DNA from: Anaerolineae bacterium
GTDB taxonomy: Bacteria; Chloroflexota; Anaerolineae; Aggregatilineales; UBA2796
Length of the DNA: 64,000 nt
Direction of reading: 5' to 3'
Assembly: GCA_019637555.1 (NCBI GenBank)
Contig: JAHBVK010000001.1
Coordinates: 1-64,000 of the forward strand
Shown: one piece after another, positions 1 to 8,972 of the stretch
How positions within the stretch are numbered: position 1 is the first letter of the stretch
Layout of the letters: every line of letters starts with the position of its first letter
Program-made: the position numbers and the translations under genes
The notes under the pieces: model-generated
Seen by the model: only the letters and a program-made list of their open reading frames with translations
What the model was told of the DNA's origin: nothing
Database searches by the model: none

Positions 1-3000
1 GGGCGTGAGGCGCTCACCGAGCAGCTTGCCAATCGGCTGAAGGAACAAGATAGCTTCGCCCGCTTCCTCGCCGTTGTCGGACCCAGCGGATCGGGTAAGT
101 CGAGCGTGGTGCGGGCGGGTTTGCTGCCAGCGCTGCGACGCGACATCCTGCCTAATTCGAATCGCTGGTTCGTGGTCGAAATGATCCCCGGTCCGCGCCC
201 GCTAGACGAACTGGAAGCGGCACTGACACGCATTGCCGTCAACCCGATTGATGCCGAGACGCTGAAAGATTTACGCACTGATCCGAAGGCGCTGCTGAAG
301 ATCGTGGATCGCTGTCTGCCTATTGATCCCAAGTGTGAACTGCTGCTGGTGATCGACCAGTTCGAGGAAGTGTTCACGCTGCTGGAGAACGAGGACGAAC
401 GGCTGCACATACTGAATATGCTGCTCAACGCTGTCAACGATCCCGCCAGTCGCGTACGCTTGATCGTCACACTGCGCGCCGATTTCTATGACCGTCCGCT
501 GTTGTATCCGCGCTTTGGTGAGGTGATGCGCCGCCGTACCGAGGTGGTGCTGCCGCTGAACAGCGATGAACTGCGCCGCGCGATTGTGCGTCCCGCGCAG
601 CGCGTCGGCATCTCAGTGGATGAATCGCTGATCGAGGCGATCATGGAGGATGTGGGCGAACAACCCGGCGCACTGCCACTGATGCAGTATGCGCTGACGG
701 AGTTGTTCGAGCGCCGCAAAGGTCGCCGCCTAGTGCTAGAGGCTTACCGCGCTACTGGCGGTGTGCTCGGCGCATTGGCACGCCGCGCAGATGACCTGTA
801 CAAGAGTCTGACCCCACCACAGCAGCAAGCGACTCAGCAGTTATTTCTGCGTCTGGTGACGCTCGGTGAAGGCACCGAAGATACCCGCCGCCGCGTGCAG
901 CGCAGCGAACTCAGCGCGTTGGGCAAGGAACTCGATCCGGTGCTGGACGAGTTCAGCAAGTATCGCCTGCTCACCTTTGACCGCGATCCGGTCAGCCGCG
1001 ACCAGACGGTGGAAGTGGCGCACGAGGCATTGATCCGCACATGGACGCGGCTGCGCGAATGGTTGAATACCAGCCGTGAGGATTTACGCGCCCAACGCCG
1101 TTTGCAGCAGGCGGCGACGGAGTGGAGCAACTCCAAGCAAGATCGCAGTTTTTTGGCGTCCGGCGCACGGCTGACTCAGTTCGAGCAGTTGTCTAAAGAA
1201 TCAACGGTGATCTTGAACAAGGAAGAAGCCGAATACCTCAAGGAAAGCTTGAGCGAACGGGATCGGCGCGAGGCAGAGGAGAGATCGCGTGCCGCGCGGG
1301 AACTGACCACGCAGAAGCAAGCGGCACAGCGTTTGCGCTATCTGGTCTATGTAATGGCGATCTTCTTGCTGGCGGGCGCGGTGCTAGTCGCTGTCGCGCT
1401 GCGTAATCGACAGGAAGCGTTGACTGCGCGTGCACAAGCGGAAACCTCGTTCACCAAAGCGGAAAGCCAGCGCATGGCGGCATTAGCGGCGAACTTGCTG
1501 CAAAACGGCAGCAATGCCGAACTTGCCGCGCTGCTCAGTTTGCACTCACTCAACGCCGTCTATACCGAGCAGGGCGATGCTTCGCTGCGTGATGCCTCAT
1601 GGTATGCCTTCGCGCAGACGGTCTATCGTGGCAGTGAAGGCGCGATCAACAGCGCGGCGTTCTCGCCCGATGGCAAGTACGTGGCGGCGGCGGGCGCTGA
1701 TAAGATCGCGCGGGTCTGGGATCGGCAGACGGGGATGTTGGTGCAAGAGTTCGCCGGACACAGCGACGCGATCATCGGCTTGGCGTTCTCACCCGACGGC
1801 AAGTATCTATTCACGGGCAGCTTTGATCGCACCTGCCGCCTGTGGGATGTGGCGACGGGCAAGGAAATCCGTCAGTTCCTAGGTACGGATCGCCGTGTCC
1901 GCAGTGTTGCCTATTCGCCCGATGGCAAGTATGTGGTCGCCGGAACGGGCGACTGGACAGCGTGGATGTGGGATGCGGCTACGGGCGATGTGGTGCAGCA
2001 GTTCGGCAAGGATGAGAGCGTGCGTCATGGCGATTTCATCCTCAGCGTGGCATTCTCGCCTGACTCCAAGCTTCTAGCCACAGCAAGTGGCGACAATACG
2101 GTGCGGTTGTGGGATGTGGAGACAGGCGAGCCACTACGCAGCAGCAGCGGCAACATCGTTGATCTGATCGGGCACAAGGCGTTCGTGGAGAGCGTGCGCT
2201 TTTCCGCTGATGGCAAGTATTTGATTACCGCCAGCGACGACAAAACCGTGCGCCGCTGGAATCTCAGTGGGGCACAGTTGCAGGTATTCACGGGACATAC
2301 GGACATCGTGTATGCGGCGGCATTCTCGCCCGATGGCAAGTACATCATCTCCGGCAGTGAAGATAAGACCGCACGTATCTGGGATGTGGCGACTGGTATC
2401 CAGTTGCAGGTGCTGGCGAATCACACCGCCAATGTGCGCTCCGTCGACTGGACGGCAGATTTCACCCTGACCGCCAGCGCCGATACCGATGCGCGGCTGT
2501 GGCAGATTCACATCGGCGCACAGGCGGGAATCTTCACCGAACCGTTCCAGACCAGCGCGGTGACAGCAGCGGTTTATTCGCCGGATGGCAAGCTGGTGAT
2601 GACGGGCGGCGAGGATAAGCTGGCGCGGCTGTGGGATGCGACGACAGGTGAACTCAAGTTCACTTTCCCCAATCACCTTGATAGCAGCGGCAATATCGTC
2701 AGCATCGCCTTCTCGCCCGATAGTAAGTATGCACTGACAGGTGGCGACGATGGCTTGGCGTGGCTAATCGACGTAGCGACGGGCAAGGGACTATATAGCG
2801 TGCAGACCTACACGCGCAACAAAGACTGGACGGGACAGGTCACCTTCTCACCCGATGGCAAGCTGCTGCTCACCAGCAATAAAGATGGCAGCGTGATCGT
2901 CTGGGATCGCGCTACCGAAAAACCAACACTGACGATCACGCTGGACGAGGGCATCGGTGCGAATGGCGCGGCGTTCTCGCCGGACGGCAAGACAATCCTG

Positions 3001-3534
3001 ACGGGTGGTGATGATGGCGTGGTGCGCTTATGGGATGCGGCAACGGGCAAACAGGTGCGCCAATTCGAGGGACATACTGCCCCGGTGTTCCGCGTCGCCT
3101 TCTCGCCCGATGGCAAGTGGATCATCTCTGGCAGCGACGACAAAACGATCCGTCTGTGGGATGCCGCGACGGGCAAGCAGTTGTGGCAGCAGGGCGAACA
3201 TGGCGATCAGCCGTGGGTTGCCTTCTCAGCGGATGGTAAGCTGGTCGCCAGCGGCAGCTATAAGGGCGGCGCGGCGATCTGGGATGCCACGACAGGCGAT
3301 CTCAAGCGCGTGATCACCGGACATGCGGGGCGCGTGCGTACAGTCGATTTCGCACCTGATAGCAAGTGGCTGCTGACGGGCGGCAATGACTCCTCAGCGC
3401 GTGCGCAGTACGTGGATTATCTTGATTTGATGGCGTCGATGTGCGGCAAAGTCACCCGCGATCTGACGGACAGCGAACGGCGCTTGTACGAGATCAAGGA
3501 TACGGCGGCGACCTGCCCCGCGACGGTGAAGTGA
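1..3534 (+). CDS. nSTAND NTPase with transmembrane segment and 14 WD40 repeats (5' partial)
   Basis: The reading frame is open from base 1, so the gene starts outside the window. A P-loop of the form GPSGSGKS lies at 79-102, and a Walker B-like stretch LLLVIDQFEE near 340-370. This matches the conflict-systems type of STAND NTPase (nSTAND1) that precedes WD40 domains. A coiled, charged region follows (about 1080-1320), then one hydrophobic helix (about 1335-1405). Fourteen WD40 repeats follow (about 1621-3410), enough for two seven-bladed propellers; most carry FSPDGK and LWD signatures. The layout suggests a cytoplasmic NTPase with an extracytoplasmic propeller, or a membrane-anchored signalling scaffold. 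The N-terminal effector domain, which would define the role (kinase, TIR, caspase-like or other), is not in view. The repeats are very alike at DNA level, which suggests recent amplification or gene conversion. GC content is higher than in most later genes. Confidence 0.9.
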   Translation, partial: GREALTEQLANRLKEQDSFARFLAVVGPSGSGKSSVVRAGLLPALRRDILPNSNRWFVVEMIPGPRPLDELEAALTRIAVNPIDAETLKDLRTDPKALLKIVDRCLPIDPKCELLLVIDQFEEVFTLLENEDERLHILNMLLNAVNDPASRVRLIVTLRADFYDRPLLYPRFGEVMRRRTEVVLPLNSDELRRAIVRPAQRVGISVDESLIEAIMEDVGEQPGALPLMQYALTELFERRKGRRLVLEAYRATGGVLGALARRADDLYKSLTPPQQQATQQLFLRLVTLGEGTEDTRRRVQRSELSALGKELDPVLDEFSKYRLLTFDRDPVSRDQTVEVAHEALIRTWTRLREWLNTSREDLRAQRRLQQAATEWSNSKQDRSFLASGARLTQFEQLSKESTVILNKEEAEYLKESLSERDRREAEERSRAARELTTQKQAAQRLRYLVYVMAIFLLAGAVLVAVALRNRQEALTARAQAETSFTKAESQRMAALAANLLQNGSNAELAALLSLHSLNAVYTEQGDASLRDASWYAFAQTVYRGSEGAINSAAFSPDGKYVAAAGADKIARVWDRQTGMLVQEFAGHSDAIIGLAFSPDGKYLFTGSFDRTCRLWDVATGKEIRQFLGTDRRVRSVAYSPDGKYVVAGTGDWTAWMWDAATGDVVQQFGKDESVRHGDFILSVAFSPDSKLLATASGDNTVRLWDVETGEPLRSSSGNIVDLIGHKAFVESVRFSADGKYLITASDDKTVRRWNLSGAQLQVFTGHTDIVYAAAFSPDGKYIISGSEDKTARIWDVATGIQLQVLANHTANVRSVDWTADFTLTASADTDARLWQIHIGAQAGIFTEPFQTSAVTAAVYSPDGKLVMTGGEDKLARLWDATTGELKFTFPNHLDSSGNIVSIAFSPDSKYALTGGDDGLAWLIDVATGKGLYSVQTYTRNKDWTGQVTFSPDGKLLLTSNKDGSVIVWDRATEKPTLTITLDEGIGANGAAFSPDGKTILTGGDDGVVRLWDAATGKQVRQFEGHTAPVFRVAFSPDGKWIISGSDDKTIRLWDAATGKQLWQQGEHGDQPWVAFSADGKLVASGSYKGGAAIWDATTGDLKRVITGHAGRVRTVDFAPDSKWLLTGGNDSSARAQYVDYLDLMASMCGKVTRDLTDSERRLYEIKDTAATCPATVK

Positions 3535-3540
3535 GAATGG

Positions 3541-3600
3541 ATTTACCTCACCCCGGCGCTGAATCGCCACCCCTCTCCGTCAACGGAGAGGGGACTCGGT
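3541..3600. repeat. CCTCACCCC...CCTCTCC/GGAGAGG palindromic repeat, copy 1
   Basis: CCTCACCCC is followed by CCCCTCTCCG, a short TCAA loop and CGGAGAGGGG, then ACTCGGT. The same architecture appears at 8826-8895 and, inverted, around 56895-56940. A degenerate copy lies near 3778-3830 (CCTCTAGGAGAGGG...ACCGAGAAG). It is a dispersed palindromic element of unknown function. Confidence 0.6.
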
Positions 3601-3648
3601 AATCAACGGTTGATCTGCTTTGTGGTCGGTTGAGGGGCGGATAGCATT

Positions 3649-3760
3649 CCCGGAGCTGAAGCTCCGGGCTGAAACAGTAGTGCTAACCATGACTCATTCT
3701 TGCCGTTTTAGCGCCGTTTACGGTGCTTTGTGCTTATAGCCGGATGCTTTAGCGTCTGGT
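3649..3760. repeat. Three tandem hairpins
   Basis: A perfect 9-bp stem CCCGGAGCT/AGCTCCGGG with a GA loop occupies 3649-3668. An imperfect stem GCGCCG/CGGTGC lies at 3711-3726. A third, GCCGGATGCT against AGCGTCTGGT, lies at 3739-3760. The units are spaced like a composite mobile or REP-like element. None is followed by a good T-run, so transcription termination is only a side possibility. Confidence 0.5.
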
Positions 3761-3833
3761 GGGCGCTGCCTCGCTTCTTTCGTCGTCATACCTGTCCCTT
3801 CAACCTCTAGGAGAGGGCGAACCGAGAAGCTAC

Positions 3834-4985
3834 CTATGGTCGCGTGAACGGCTCAAAGAGGCGTTCGTATTCTTGCAGCGCGAAGCGATCCGTCATGCCC
3901 GCGATGTAATCGGCAACGGCACGCTCCAGCCCGATCTTGGCGGTGCGATCCTGTACCTGCGGTGGCAGTTGGCGTGGATTGCTGGTGAACGCCTCGAACA
4001 ACTGCATCACGAAGCGCTGTGCTTTCTCGCTCATGCGCACGACGCGGTAGTGATTGTAAAGCTGATCGTAGAGGAAATCTTTGAGTTGATCGCTCATCGC
4101 GCCGAAGGCAGGGCTGTAGCTCGCTAGATTTTCCGGCTGGCGCTGAATATCCTGCACTGATTTAACGCCCGCATCCGCGAGGTTGCGTTCGGTCTGCGCT
4201 ACTACATCATCGATGGTCAATCCGATCAGGCGGCGAATCATGCGGTGGCGGATCAGATCATCATAATTCGTGCCATCCCAACCGATGCTCTGGCAGACGT
4301 GTTTCCAGAGATCGAGGTGGGCGACCTGTTCGGGAACCAGCAGACCGGAGCGCAAACCGTCATCTAGATCGTGGGCGTTGTACGCCATTTCGTCGGCAAG
4401 ATTGGCGAACTGCGCTTCCAAGCTGCCGCGCAAGCCATCATCGTAGCCGGGGATGTTGCTGGAGTCGTAGCGAGTCTCGTGTTTGACGATGCCTTCTAGC
4501 ATTTCGCGGCTGAGATTCAAGCCCTGCCAGTCGGGATAGCGTTCTTCTAACTCCGTGACGATGCGATAGGTCTGGTGATTGTGGTTGAAGCCGCCGTAAT
4601 CTGCCATCACTTTGTTGAGCGCCGCTTCGCCCGCGTGTCCGAAGGGAGAGTGACCGAGATCGTGGACGAGGCAAATGCCTTCGGTCAGATCGTCATTAGC
4701 GCCCATCGCCTGCGCCAAACTCTTGCCGATCTGTGCCACTTCCAGTGAATGCGTCAGGCGCGTGCGGTAATGATCGCCTTCGTAGTTGACGAAGACCTGC
4801 GTTTTGTATTCCAAGCGGCGAAAGGCGGTGGTGTGGATGATGCGGTCATGATCGCGCTGGTAGGGCGTGCGGTACTCATCTTCCTTGTCGGGATAGATGC
4901 GCCCTTTGGTCTGGCTGCTTTTGACGGCGTAAGGCGCGAGGTGATCATCTTCCCACTGGATACGCTGTTCACGTAATACGCGCAT
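3834..4985 (-). CDS. dgt: dGTPase-like HD-domain triphosphohydrolase
   Basis: This family hydrolyses dGTP (or other dNTPs) to the deoxynucleoside and triphosphate. The N-terminal RTPYQRDHDRIIHT-type segment, the THSLEVAQIG box (about residues 78-87) and HDLGHSPFGHAGE (about 107-120) give the metal-binding H...HD...D pattern. At about 383 residues it matches the dGTPase-like subfamily. I chose ATG at 4985 because AAAGGGG lies 7 nt upstream; an in-frame TTG at 5009 lies before that Shine-Dalgarno sequence. It is the last of a series of minus-strand genes and is convergent with the WD40 gene. Some dGTPases restrict phage by depleting dNTPs, but housekeeping dNTP balance is the default reading. 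Confidence 0.9.
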   Translation of the reverse strand: MRVLREQRIQWEDDHLAPYAVKSSQTKGRIYPDKEDEYRTPYQRDHDRIIHTTAFRRLEYKTQVFVNYEGDHYRTRLTHSLEVAQIGKSLAQAMGANDDLTEGICLVHDLGHSPFGHAGEAALNKVMADYGGFNHNHQTYRIVTELEERYPDWQGLNLSREMLEGIVKHETRYDSSNIPGYDDGLRGSLEAQFANLADEMAYNAHDLDDGLRSGLLVPEQVAHLDLWKHVCQSIGWDGTNYDDLIRHRMIRRLIGLTIDDVVAQTERNLADAGVKSVQDIQRQPENLASYSPAFGAMSDQLKDFLYDQLYNHYRVVRMSEKAQRFVMQLFEAFTSNPRQLPPQVQDRTAKIGLERAVADYIAGMTDRFALQEYERLFEPFTRP

Positions 4986-5035
4986 AGGATCGCCCCTTTC
5001 GTTTGGCAAAGGCTAATTAACTAAATATGTAGGTG

Positions 5036-5638
5036 CTAGTCAATTTCCACAGCAAAGATCACTCTTGAATGCAATGCATAATAAATGGTGTAACGTTCAC
5101 CATTCACAAGCGCAACTCTCTGATCGTTAGTAATCATGAAACGGGTGGAACCCCGTCCCAAACGGTAATGCGAAAGAACCGTGCCCAAATCGCTTTCGTC
5201 GTTGATCGCCAAGTAATATGAAAATGATTTGTGCGCCTTGATAGCTATGCCAATGCCGCTTATCGTAGCTATTTTGCGCCTGACTATATCTAGGAACATG
5301 TTCCAGACCACCAACACTGCTGCTATTACCGCAACAGCGAGCGCAAATGCAGGTAAAAAGACGTCGATGCCCGAACTAAATACGGGATGATTCAGCGTGT
5401 TGTACAACCACAGCCCGAACAATGCAATCACAACGATAGCTGTAAAGATTGTCCGCAAAAATCGATCTACAAACCAATAGTGCTGGCGGCGACTCATCAT
5501 CCCGCGCCGATTTGCCTCTAAATCTTCAACTTGGAAGTCAAACGCAGTCATCAAGCGCTGCTGGATTTCAGCCCGCGTTGGCAAGGGTCGCGGGCTAAAT
5601 ACCGCCTGTTTTAGCTTCGTCCAACTTCGCTTCAACAT
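5036..5638 (-). CDS. Uncharacterised protein with two membrane helices
   Basis: I do not recognise a family. The 200 residues have a cationic N-terminus (about 1-60) and two hydrophobic helices (about 64-85 and 93-115) separated by a short loop. A soluble C-terminal half of about 85 residues contains a YYLAINDES...ITNDQRVALVNGERY segment that reads like a compact beta domain. The likely topology puts both ends in the cytoplasm. It lies 50 nt upstream of dgt and 32 nt downstream of the macro-domain gene, so all three may share a transcript. Confidence 0.6.
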   Translation of the reverse strand: MLKRSWTKLKQAVFSPRPLPTRAEIQQRLMTAFDFQVEDLEANRRGMMSRRQHYWFVDRFLRTIFTAIVVIALFGLWLYNTLNHPVFSSGIDVFLPAFALAVAVIAAVLVVWNMFLDIVRRKIATISGIGIAIKAHKSFSYYLAINDESDLGTVLSHYRLGRGSTRFMITNDQRVALVNGERYTIYYALHSRVIFAVEID

Positions 5639-5670
5639 CGATCAGTCCAGTGGTTCCCCAATGCGATCCC

Positions 5671-6294
5671 TTATGCATTAGGGAAATTGTATGACAGATC
5701 GCCACCGTAGCGGATCTGCGCTTGGCGCTCGCTGGCAAAACCCCAGTTGATGTACGCTGGAGGATTCAGATAATTGTGATACGCCAACGCCATCTGGCGC
5801 GCAGCTTCATTGGGCGACATTTTCCCGACGCCAGTACCTAAACCCGGACAAGCAACGGTTTTGATCTGGCGTTCCTGCGTCTGATTGTGCTGATGTACTG
5901 CCCGCAACATCGCCCACATTGCCAAATAGATATGATCAGTACGCGAGATTGCCATCGGTACGCGCATCGTTGGGGTGTGCGCAAGATAGGGGAAACGCGC
6001 CGCCCCAGTTTCAACGATCATGGACGTGCCAACGGGCTGCTCACCGAAATACTGCTCAATGATATTTTCTTGCACGCGCCTCATCAGTTGTTCACCGAAA
6101 AAGCGTGTGATCGCCGCATCAACACCACCATCCATCAAGCCGAAGGAATTAGCGGCACTGACAAAGCAATCATATTCACGCAACTGCTCGAAGTAACCCT
6201 CAAAGATTTCGACGTTAGGTAGGTTCTCAAAATAACGTTCAAACGCTGCACAGACTTGAGGGTTTAGGTCAACCAAAATCAGCTTTTCCAGCAA
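5671..6294 (-). CDS. Macro-domain protein (ADP-ribose-binding type)
   Basis: Macro domains bind ADP-ribose or derivatives and often remove or read ADP-ribosylation. The motifs VSAANSFGLMDGGVDAAI (about residues 46-63) and ACPGLGTGVGKMSP (about 149-162) correspond to the conserved adenine/ribose loop and the diphosphate loop. The domain fills the whole 207-residue protein, with no fusion partner and no signal peptide. It sits with the membrane protein and the dGTPase on the minus strand. Substrate (protein adduct, O-acetyl-ADP-ribose or nucleic acid adduct) cannot be told from sequence. Confidence 0.85.
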   Translation of the reverse strand: MLEKLILVDLNPQVCAAFERYFENLPNVEIFEGYFEQLREYDCFVSAANSFGLMDGGVDAAITRFFGEQLMRRVQENIIEQYFGEQPVGTSMIVETGAARFPYLAHTPTMRVPMAISRTDHIYLAMWAMLRAVHQHNQTQERQIKTVACPGLGTGVGKMSPNEAARQMALAYHNYLNPPAYINWGFASERQAQIRYGGDLSYNFPNA

Positions 6295-6341
6295 CGTTCT
6301 CTCCTTATCTCAGCGCCTACCCAATGCGGTGTCACCATTGA

Positions 6342-7436
6342 TCAGGGCGTCCACAGCCATGATTTAGCCGTTGCTTGAATATCATAGCCGTAACCACCTG
6401 AGATCAGCACGCGACCATCAGCTAGCAGTGTGGTCGTCTGATAGAAACGGGCTTCATCCAGTCTACCCTGCGCGGTGAGACTGCTGTGTGCTGCCGGATC
6501 AAATGACTCCACCAGTGTGCTGCCGCCCGCGATCAGGACATTGCCATCGGGCAGCGTCACAACGGCATCCATCAGTTTGAATCGCTCGGCACGCATCCGA
6601 TCAAGGCTGACGAATTGCTGTAGTTTATGATCATAACGCTCAACGCTATCTAAACGTCCGCTCCAATCGTTCACATCCGCACCGCCGATCAACAGCACAT
6701 CGCCAGCGGACAGCGATACCGCCGCATGTTTGTGACGTGCCACCTGCATGGGCGCGCCTGCAGAGAATTTGCCCGTCACTGGATCGTAGATTTCGGTACT
6801 GGCGTAAACGGTCTGCTGACGGAAGACCTGCCCACCTGCAATCAGCACTTTGCCGTCGGGCAACAGCGTGGCGGTGTGTACGGTGCGCGGCTCGATTAGG
6901 TCGCCGGTTGGCGTGAAAGTGTCCGTCGCCGGATCGAAAATCTCGGCACCCGTCCATGTACTGCGGTAATCGCTGCCGCCCGTGATCAGCACGCGACCAT
7001 CGAGAAGTAAGGTAGCGGTAAACCCGCTGCGCGGATGGCTCATCGTGCCTGCTGCTGAAAATGTACGTTTTTCAGGATTGTAAAGATCAGCGGTGGCTGA
7101 AACTGTCTGCGTGCCCGATCCTAAGATCAAAACGCGACCATCCTTGAGTTTGACGGCGACATGGCAGGCGCGTGGTTCGCTCAGACTGCCGACCTCGCTG
7201 AACTGGGCGGTGAGCGGATCAAAGAGTTCGGCGCTGGCGAGAAATTGGCGTTCGCGCACCATTCCACCAGTGATCAGCACCGTACCGTCGTCGAGCAGCG
7301 TACTGGTGTGACAAGATCGCGGCTGGTGCATCGACTCGATAGCGATCAATGATCCGGCGGTTGATCCGGCGCGGATAGAAAGCAGGGGAATCAACAGAAG
7401 ACTCAGGATCAGGGATATGGTAAGTAGTCGACGCAT
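6342..7436 (-). CDS. Secreted Kelch-repeat beta-propeller protein
   Basis: A cleavable-looking signal peptide (residues 1-23, ending SIRAG) precedes seven repeats with the signature DGxVLIxGG (for example DDGTVLITGG, PDGKVLIAGG, ADGRVLISGG). This fits one seven-bladed Kelch propeller of the galactose-oxidase type. No catalytic Cys/Tyr/His set of galactose oxidase is evident, so a binding or scaffolding role outside the cell is more likely than oxidation. It is transcribed divergently from the epimerase gene at 7694. Confidence 0.85.
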   Translation of the reverse strand: MRRLLTISLILSLLLIPLLSIRAGSTAGSLIAIESMHQPRSCHTSTLLDDGTVLITGGMVRERQFLASAELFDPLTAQFSEVGSLSEPRACHVAVKLKDGRVLILGSGTQTVSATADLYNPEKRTFSAAGTMSHPRSGFTATLLLDGRVLITGGSDYRSTWTGAEIFDPATDTFTPTGDLIEPRTVHTATLLPDGKVLIAGGQVFRQQTVYASTEIYDPVTGKFSAGAPMQVARHKHAAVSLSAGDVLLIGGADVNDWSGRLDSVERYDHKLQQFVSLDRMRAERFKLMDAVVTLPDGNVLIAGGSTLVESFDPAAHSSLTAQGRLDEARFYQTTTLLADGRVLISGGYGYDIQATAKSWLWTP

Positions 7437-7693
7437 CAGAACCTCCTACGCGTTCAGAACATGATGATGGCGATAGTTTTCTGCAAAAGTTTCGCTTCTC
7501 AAGGAAGATTGGTTCGTTTTTGGGCTGTAAGGTAGCAATTTTTGGTCGTTGTAAGGTGTGAACGTCGTACATTCGCCAGAGGGAAATAAATAGCGTTGCT
7601 CTTTTTTAGGTTTTCACAAGGACTACGGCTTAATGTGATGCTAATCATCGTATCAACTTCGTAACACTCAGTTACAAATTGGAGTAAAATGCC

Positions 7694-8791
7694 GTGCGTG
7701 TTTTAGTCACCGGGCATCAAGGTTATATTGGCTCTATTCTGGTCCCTCTTCTCCTCGAAGAGCACCACGAAGTCATTGGGCTGGATAACGGCTTGTTTCG
7801 CGATTGCGCTTACACCGCTCCAGATAAATCCACCAGCCAAATTCGAATCATCAAAAAAGATATCCGCGACATAGAAGATGATGACTTAGCGGGTGTGCAA
7901 GCGATCATCCATTTAGCAGGCGTCTCCTTTAACTTACCTGATGACATGCGCGCTCGGCTGCTCCATGAGATCAATTATGTGGCTGCCGTCAAGCTGGCGA
8001 GTCTGGCGAAATTCAGCGGTGTGCGGAGGTTCATTTACCTATCGTCTTACGATGGTACGCCGGGCATCGAGCGCATCGACCATATCGAGGAATTACTCGG
8101 CGCGAATCCGCTGTATCTGGAGCGCTACATCAGCCGCTTCGTAGAGTTGGATGTCTCGCGGTTAGCGGACTCGTCGTTCTGCCCGATCTATTTGCGGACT
8201 GGTGATGTATACGGTTACTCGCCGCGCATGAGGCTGGATTTGCCGTTGAATCAGATCGTGGCGTCGATAGCCTTAAACGGTGGTGCATACGTTAGCGCCG
8301 TCGGAGATCGCTTTCGTCCGGGCGTGCATGTGCGCGATGTTTCCAGCGCGATTGCCACGCTGCTCCGACTGCCGCAGCATCTAGTCAGCCGTAAAGCCTT
8401 CGGTCTGGGGGATGCCGAGCGCGATATGTCTACACATGAGTTAGAGTCTGTCCTCAAGGATGCGCTTCCGCCGAGCACGCTGATGTTCGTGGAGTCAGAC
8501 GATCCCGATTCGACGCGGGCGCACTTTCACGAAATGGAACTAATCCCCGGTTTTAACACTAATTGGAGTGTGACCGAGGGTGTCGAGCAACTTTATGAAG
8601 CGTACTCTACTGTGGAAATCACACGGGATGACATCAATACGGATCGCTTCAGCCGCTTAGGACATGTAACGCGCCTGTTAGCCGATGGGCGCATCGACGC
8701 CAATTTGCGATCACTGGACAGCGGCGCGTTCCGCCGTCCGACGCCAACGCCATCGTATATGCAGAAGTCGAACACTTCACGGATTGGATAA
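7694..8791 (+). CDS. NAD-dependent nucleoside-diphosphate-sugar epimerase/dehydratase (extended SDR)
   Basis: The N-terminal MRVLVTGHQGYIGSILV is the GxxGxxG dinucleotide-binding motif of extended short-chain dehydrogenases. The middle holds HLAGVSF, then a Ser-rich strand YLSSYDG, and YLERYISR in the position of the catalytic YxxxK. The usual lysine is replaced by Ser (YISR) or Arg (YLER), depending on alignment, so activity is not certain. The start is GTG at 7694, with GGAG 9 nt upstream. The gene stands alone and is convergent with the FHA gene, from which a bidirectional terminator separates it. Nucleotide-sugar modification for surface glycans is the likely role. Confidence 0.8.
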   Translation: MRVLVTGHQGYIGSILVPLLLEEHHEVIGLDNGLFRDCAYTAPDKSTSQIRIIKKDIRDIEDDDLAGVQAIIHLAGVSFNLPDDMRARLLHEINYVAAVKLASLAKFSGVRRFIYLSSYDGTPGIERIDHIEELLGANPLYLERYISRFVELDVSRLADSSFCPIYLRTGDVYGYSPRMRLDLPLNQIVASIALNGGAYVSAVGDRFRPGVHVRDVSSAIATLLRLPQHLVSRKAFGLGDAERDMSTHELESVLKDALPPSTLMFVESDDPDSTRAHFHEMELIPGFNTNWSVTEGVEQLYEAYSTVEITRDDINTDRFSRLGHVTRLLADGRIDANLRSLDSGAFRRPTPTPSYMQKSNTSRIG

Positions 8792-8825
8792 GAAGCTAGC
8801 GGAACATTCGATGACTGAGTAGGAC

Positions 8826-8895
8826 TTAGCCTCACCCCCTCTGCCCCCTCTCCAATTGGAGTACCCATTAGGAAAGGGGGGAACCGAGAGGCGAG
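8826..8895. repeat. CCTCACCCC...CCCTCTCC/GGAAAGGGG palindromic repeat, copy 2
   Basis: The order of CCTCACCCCCTC, CCCCTCTCC, a longer loop, GGAAAGGGGGG and ACCGAGAGG matches the element at 3541-3600. It sits between two convergent genes, upstream of a proper terminator hairpin. Confidence 0.55.
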
Positions 8896-8917
8896 ACAAA
8901 TTGATGTTGCCCAACAT

Positions 8918-8950
8918 AAAAAAATCAGCCTTGATAGGCTGATTTTTTTT
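8918..8950. terminator. Bidirectional intrinsic terminator
   Basis: The stem AAAAAAATCAGCC/GGCTGATTTTTTTT has a 6-nt loop. It has A-run and T-run flanks on both sides, so it can terminate the epimerase gene (+) and the FHA gene (-), which converge here. Confidence 0.9.
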
Positions 8951-8972
8951 ACATTTAGAACGCTCTATTCCA

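Larger units (their letters stand above)
3535..3833. other. Gene-free spacer made of palindromic repeats
   Basis: No gene is seen here. The stretch lies between two convergent genes and holds at least four short palindromic units, listed separately. They resemble dispersed non-coding repeats more than a standard terminator, because no T-tract follows the strongest stem. Confidence 0.6.

Noticed and set aside
2134..2676. 180-codon minus-strand open frame in the WD40 gene
   Set aside because: It is antisense to a strongly conserved WD40 frame, lacks a ribosome site and arises from the repeat codon pattern.
1621..3410. Regularly spaced near-identical DNA repeats as a CRISPR-like array
   Set aside because: They encode in-frame WD40 repeats of about 42 residues, with no unique spacers.
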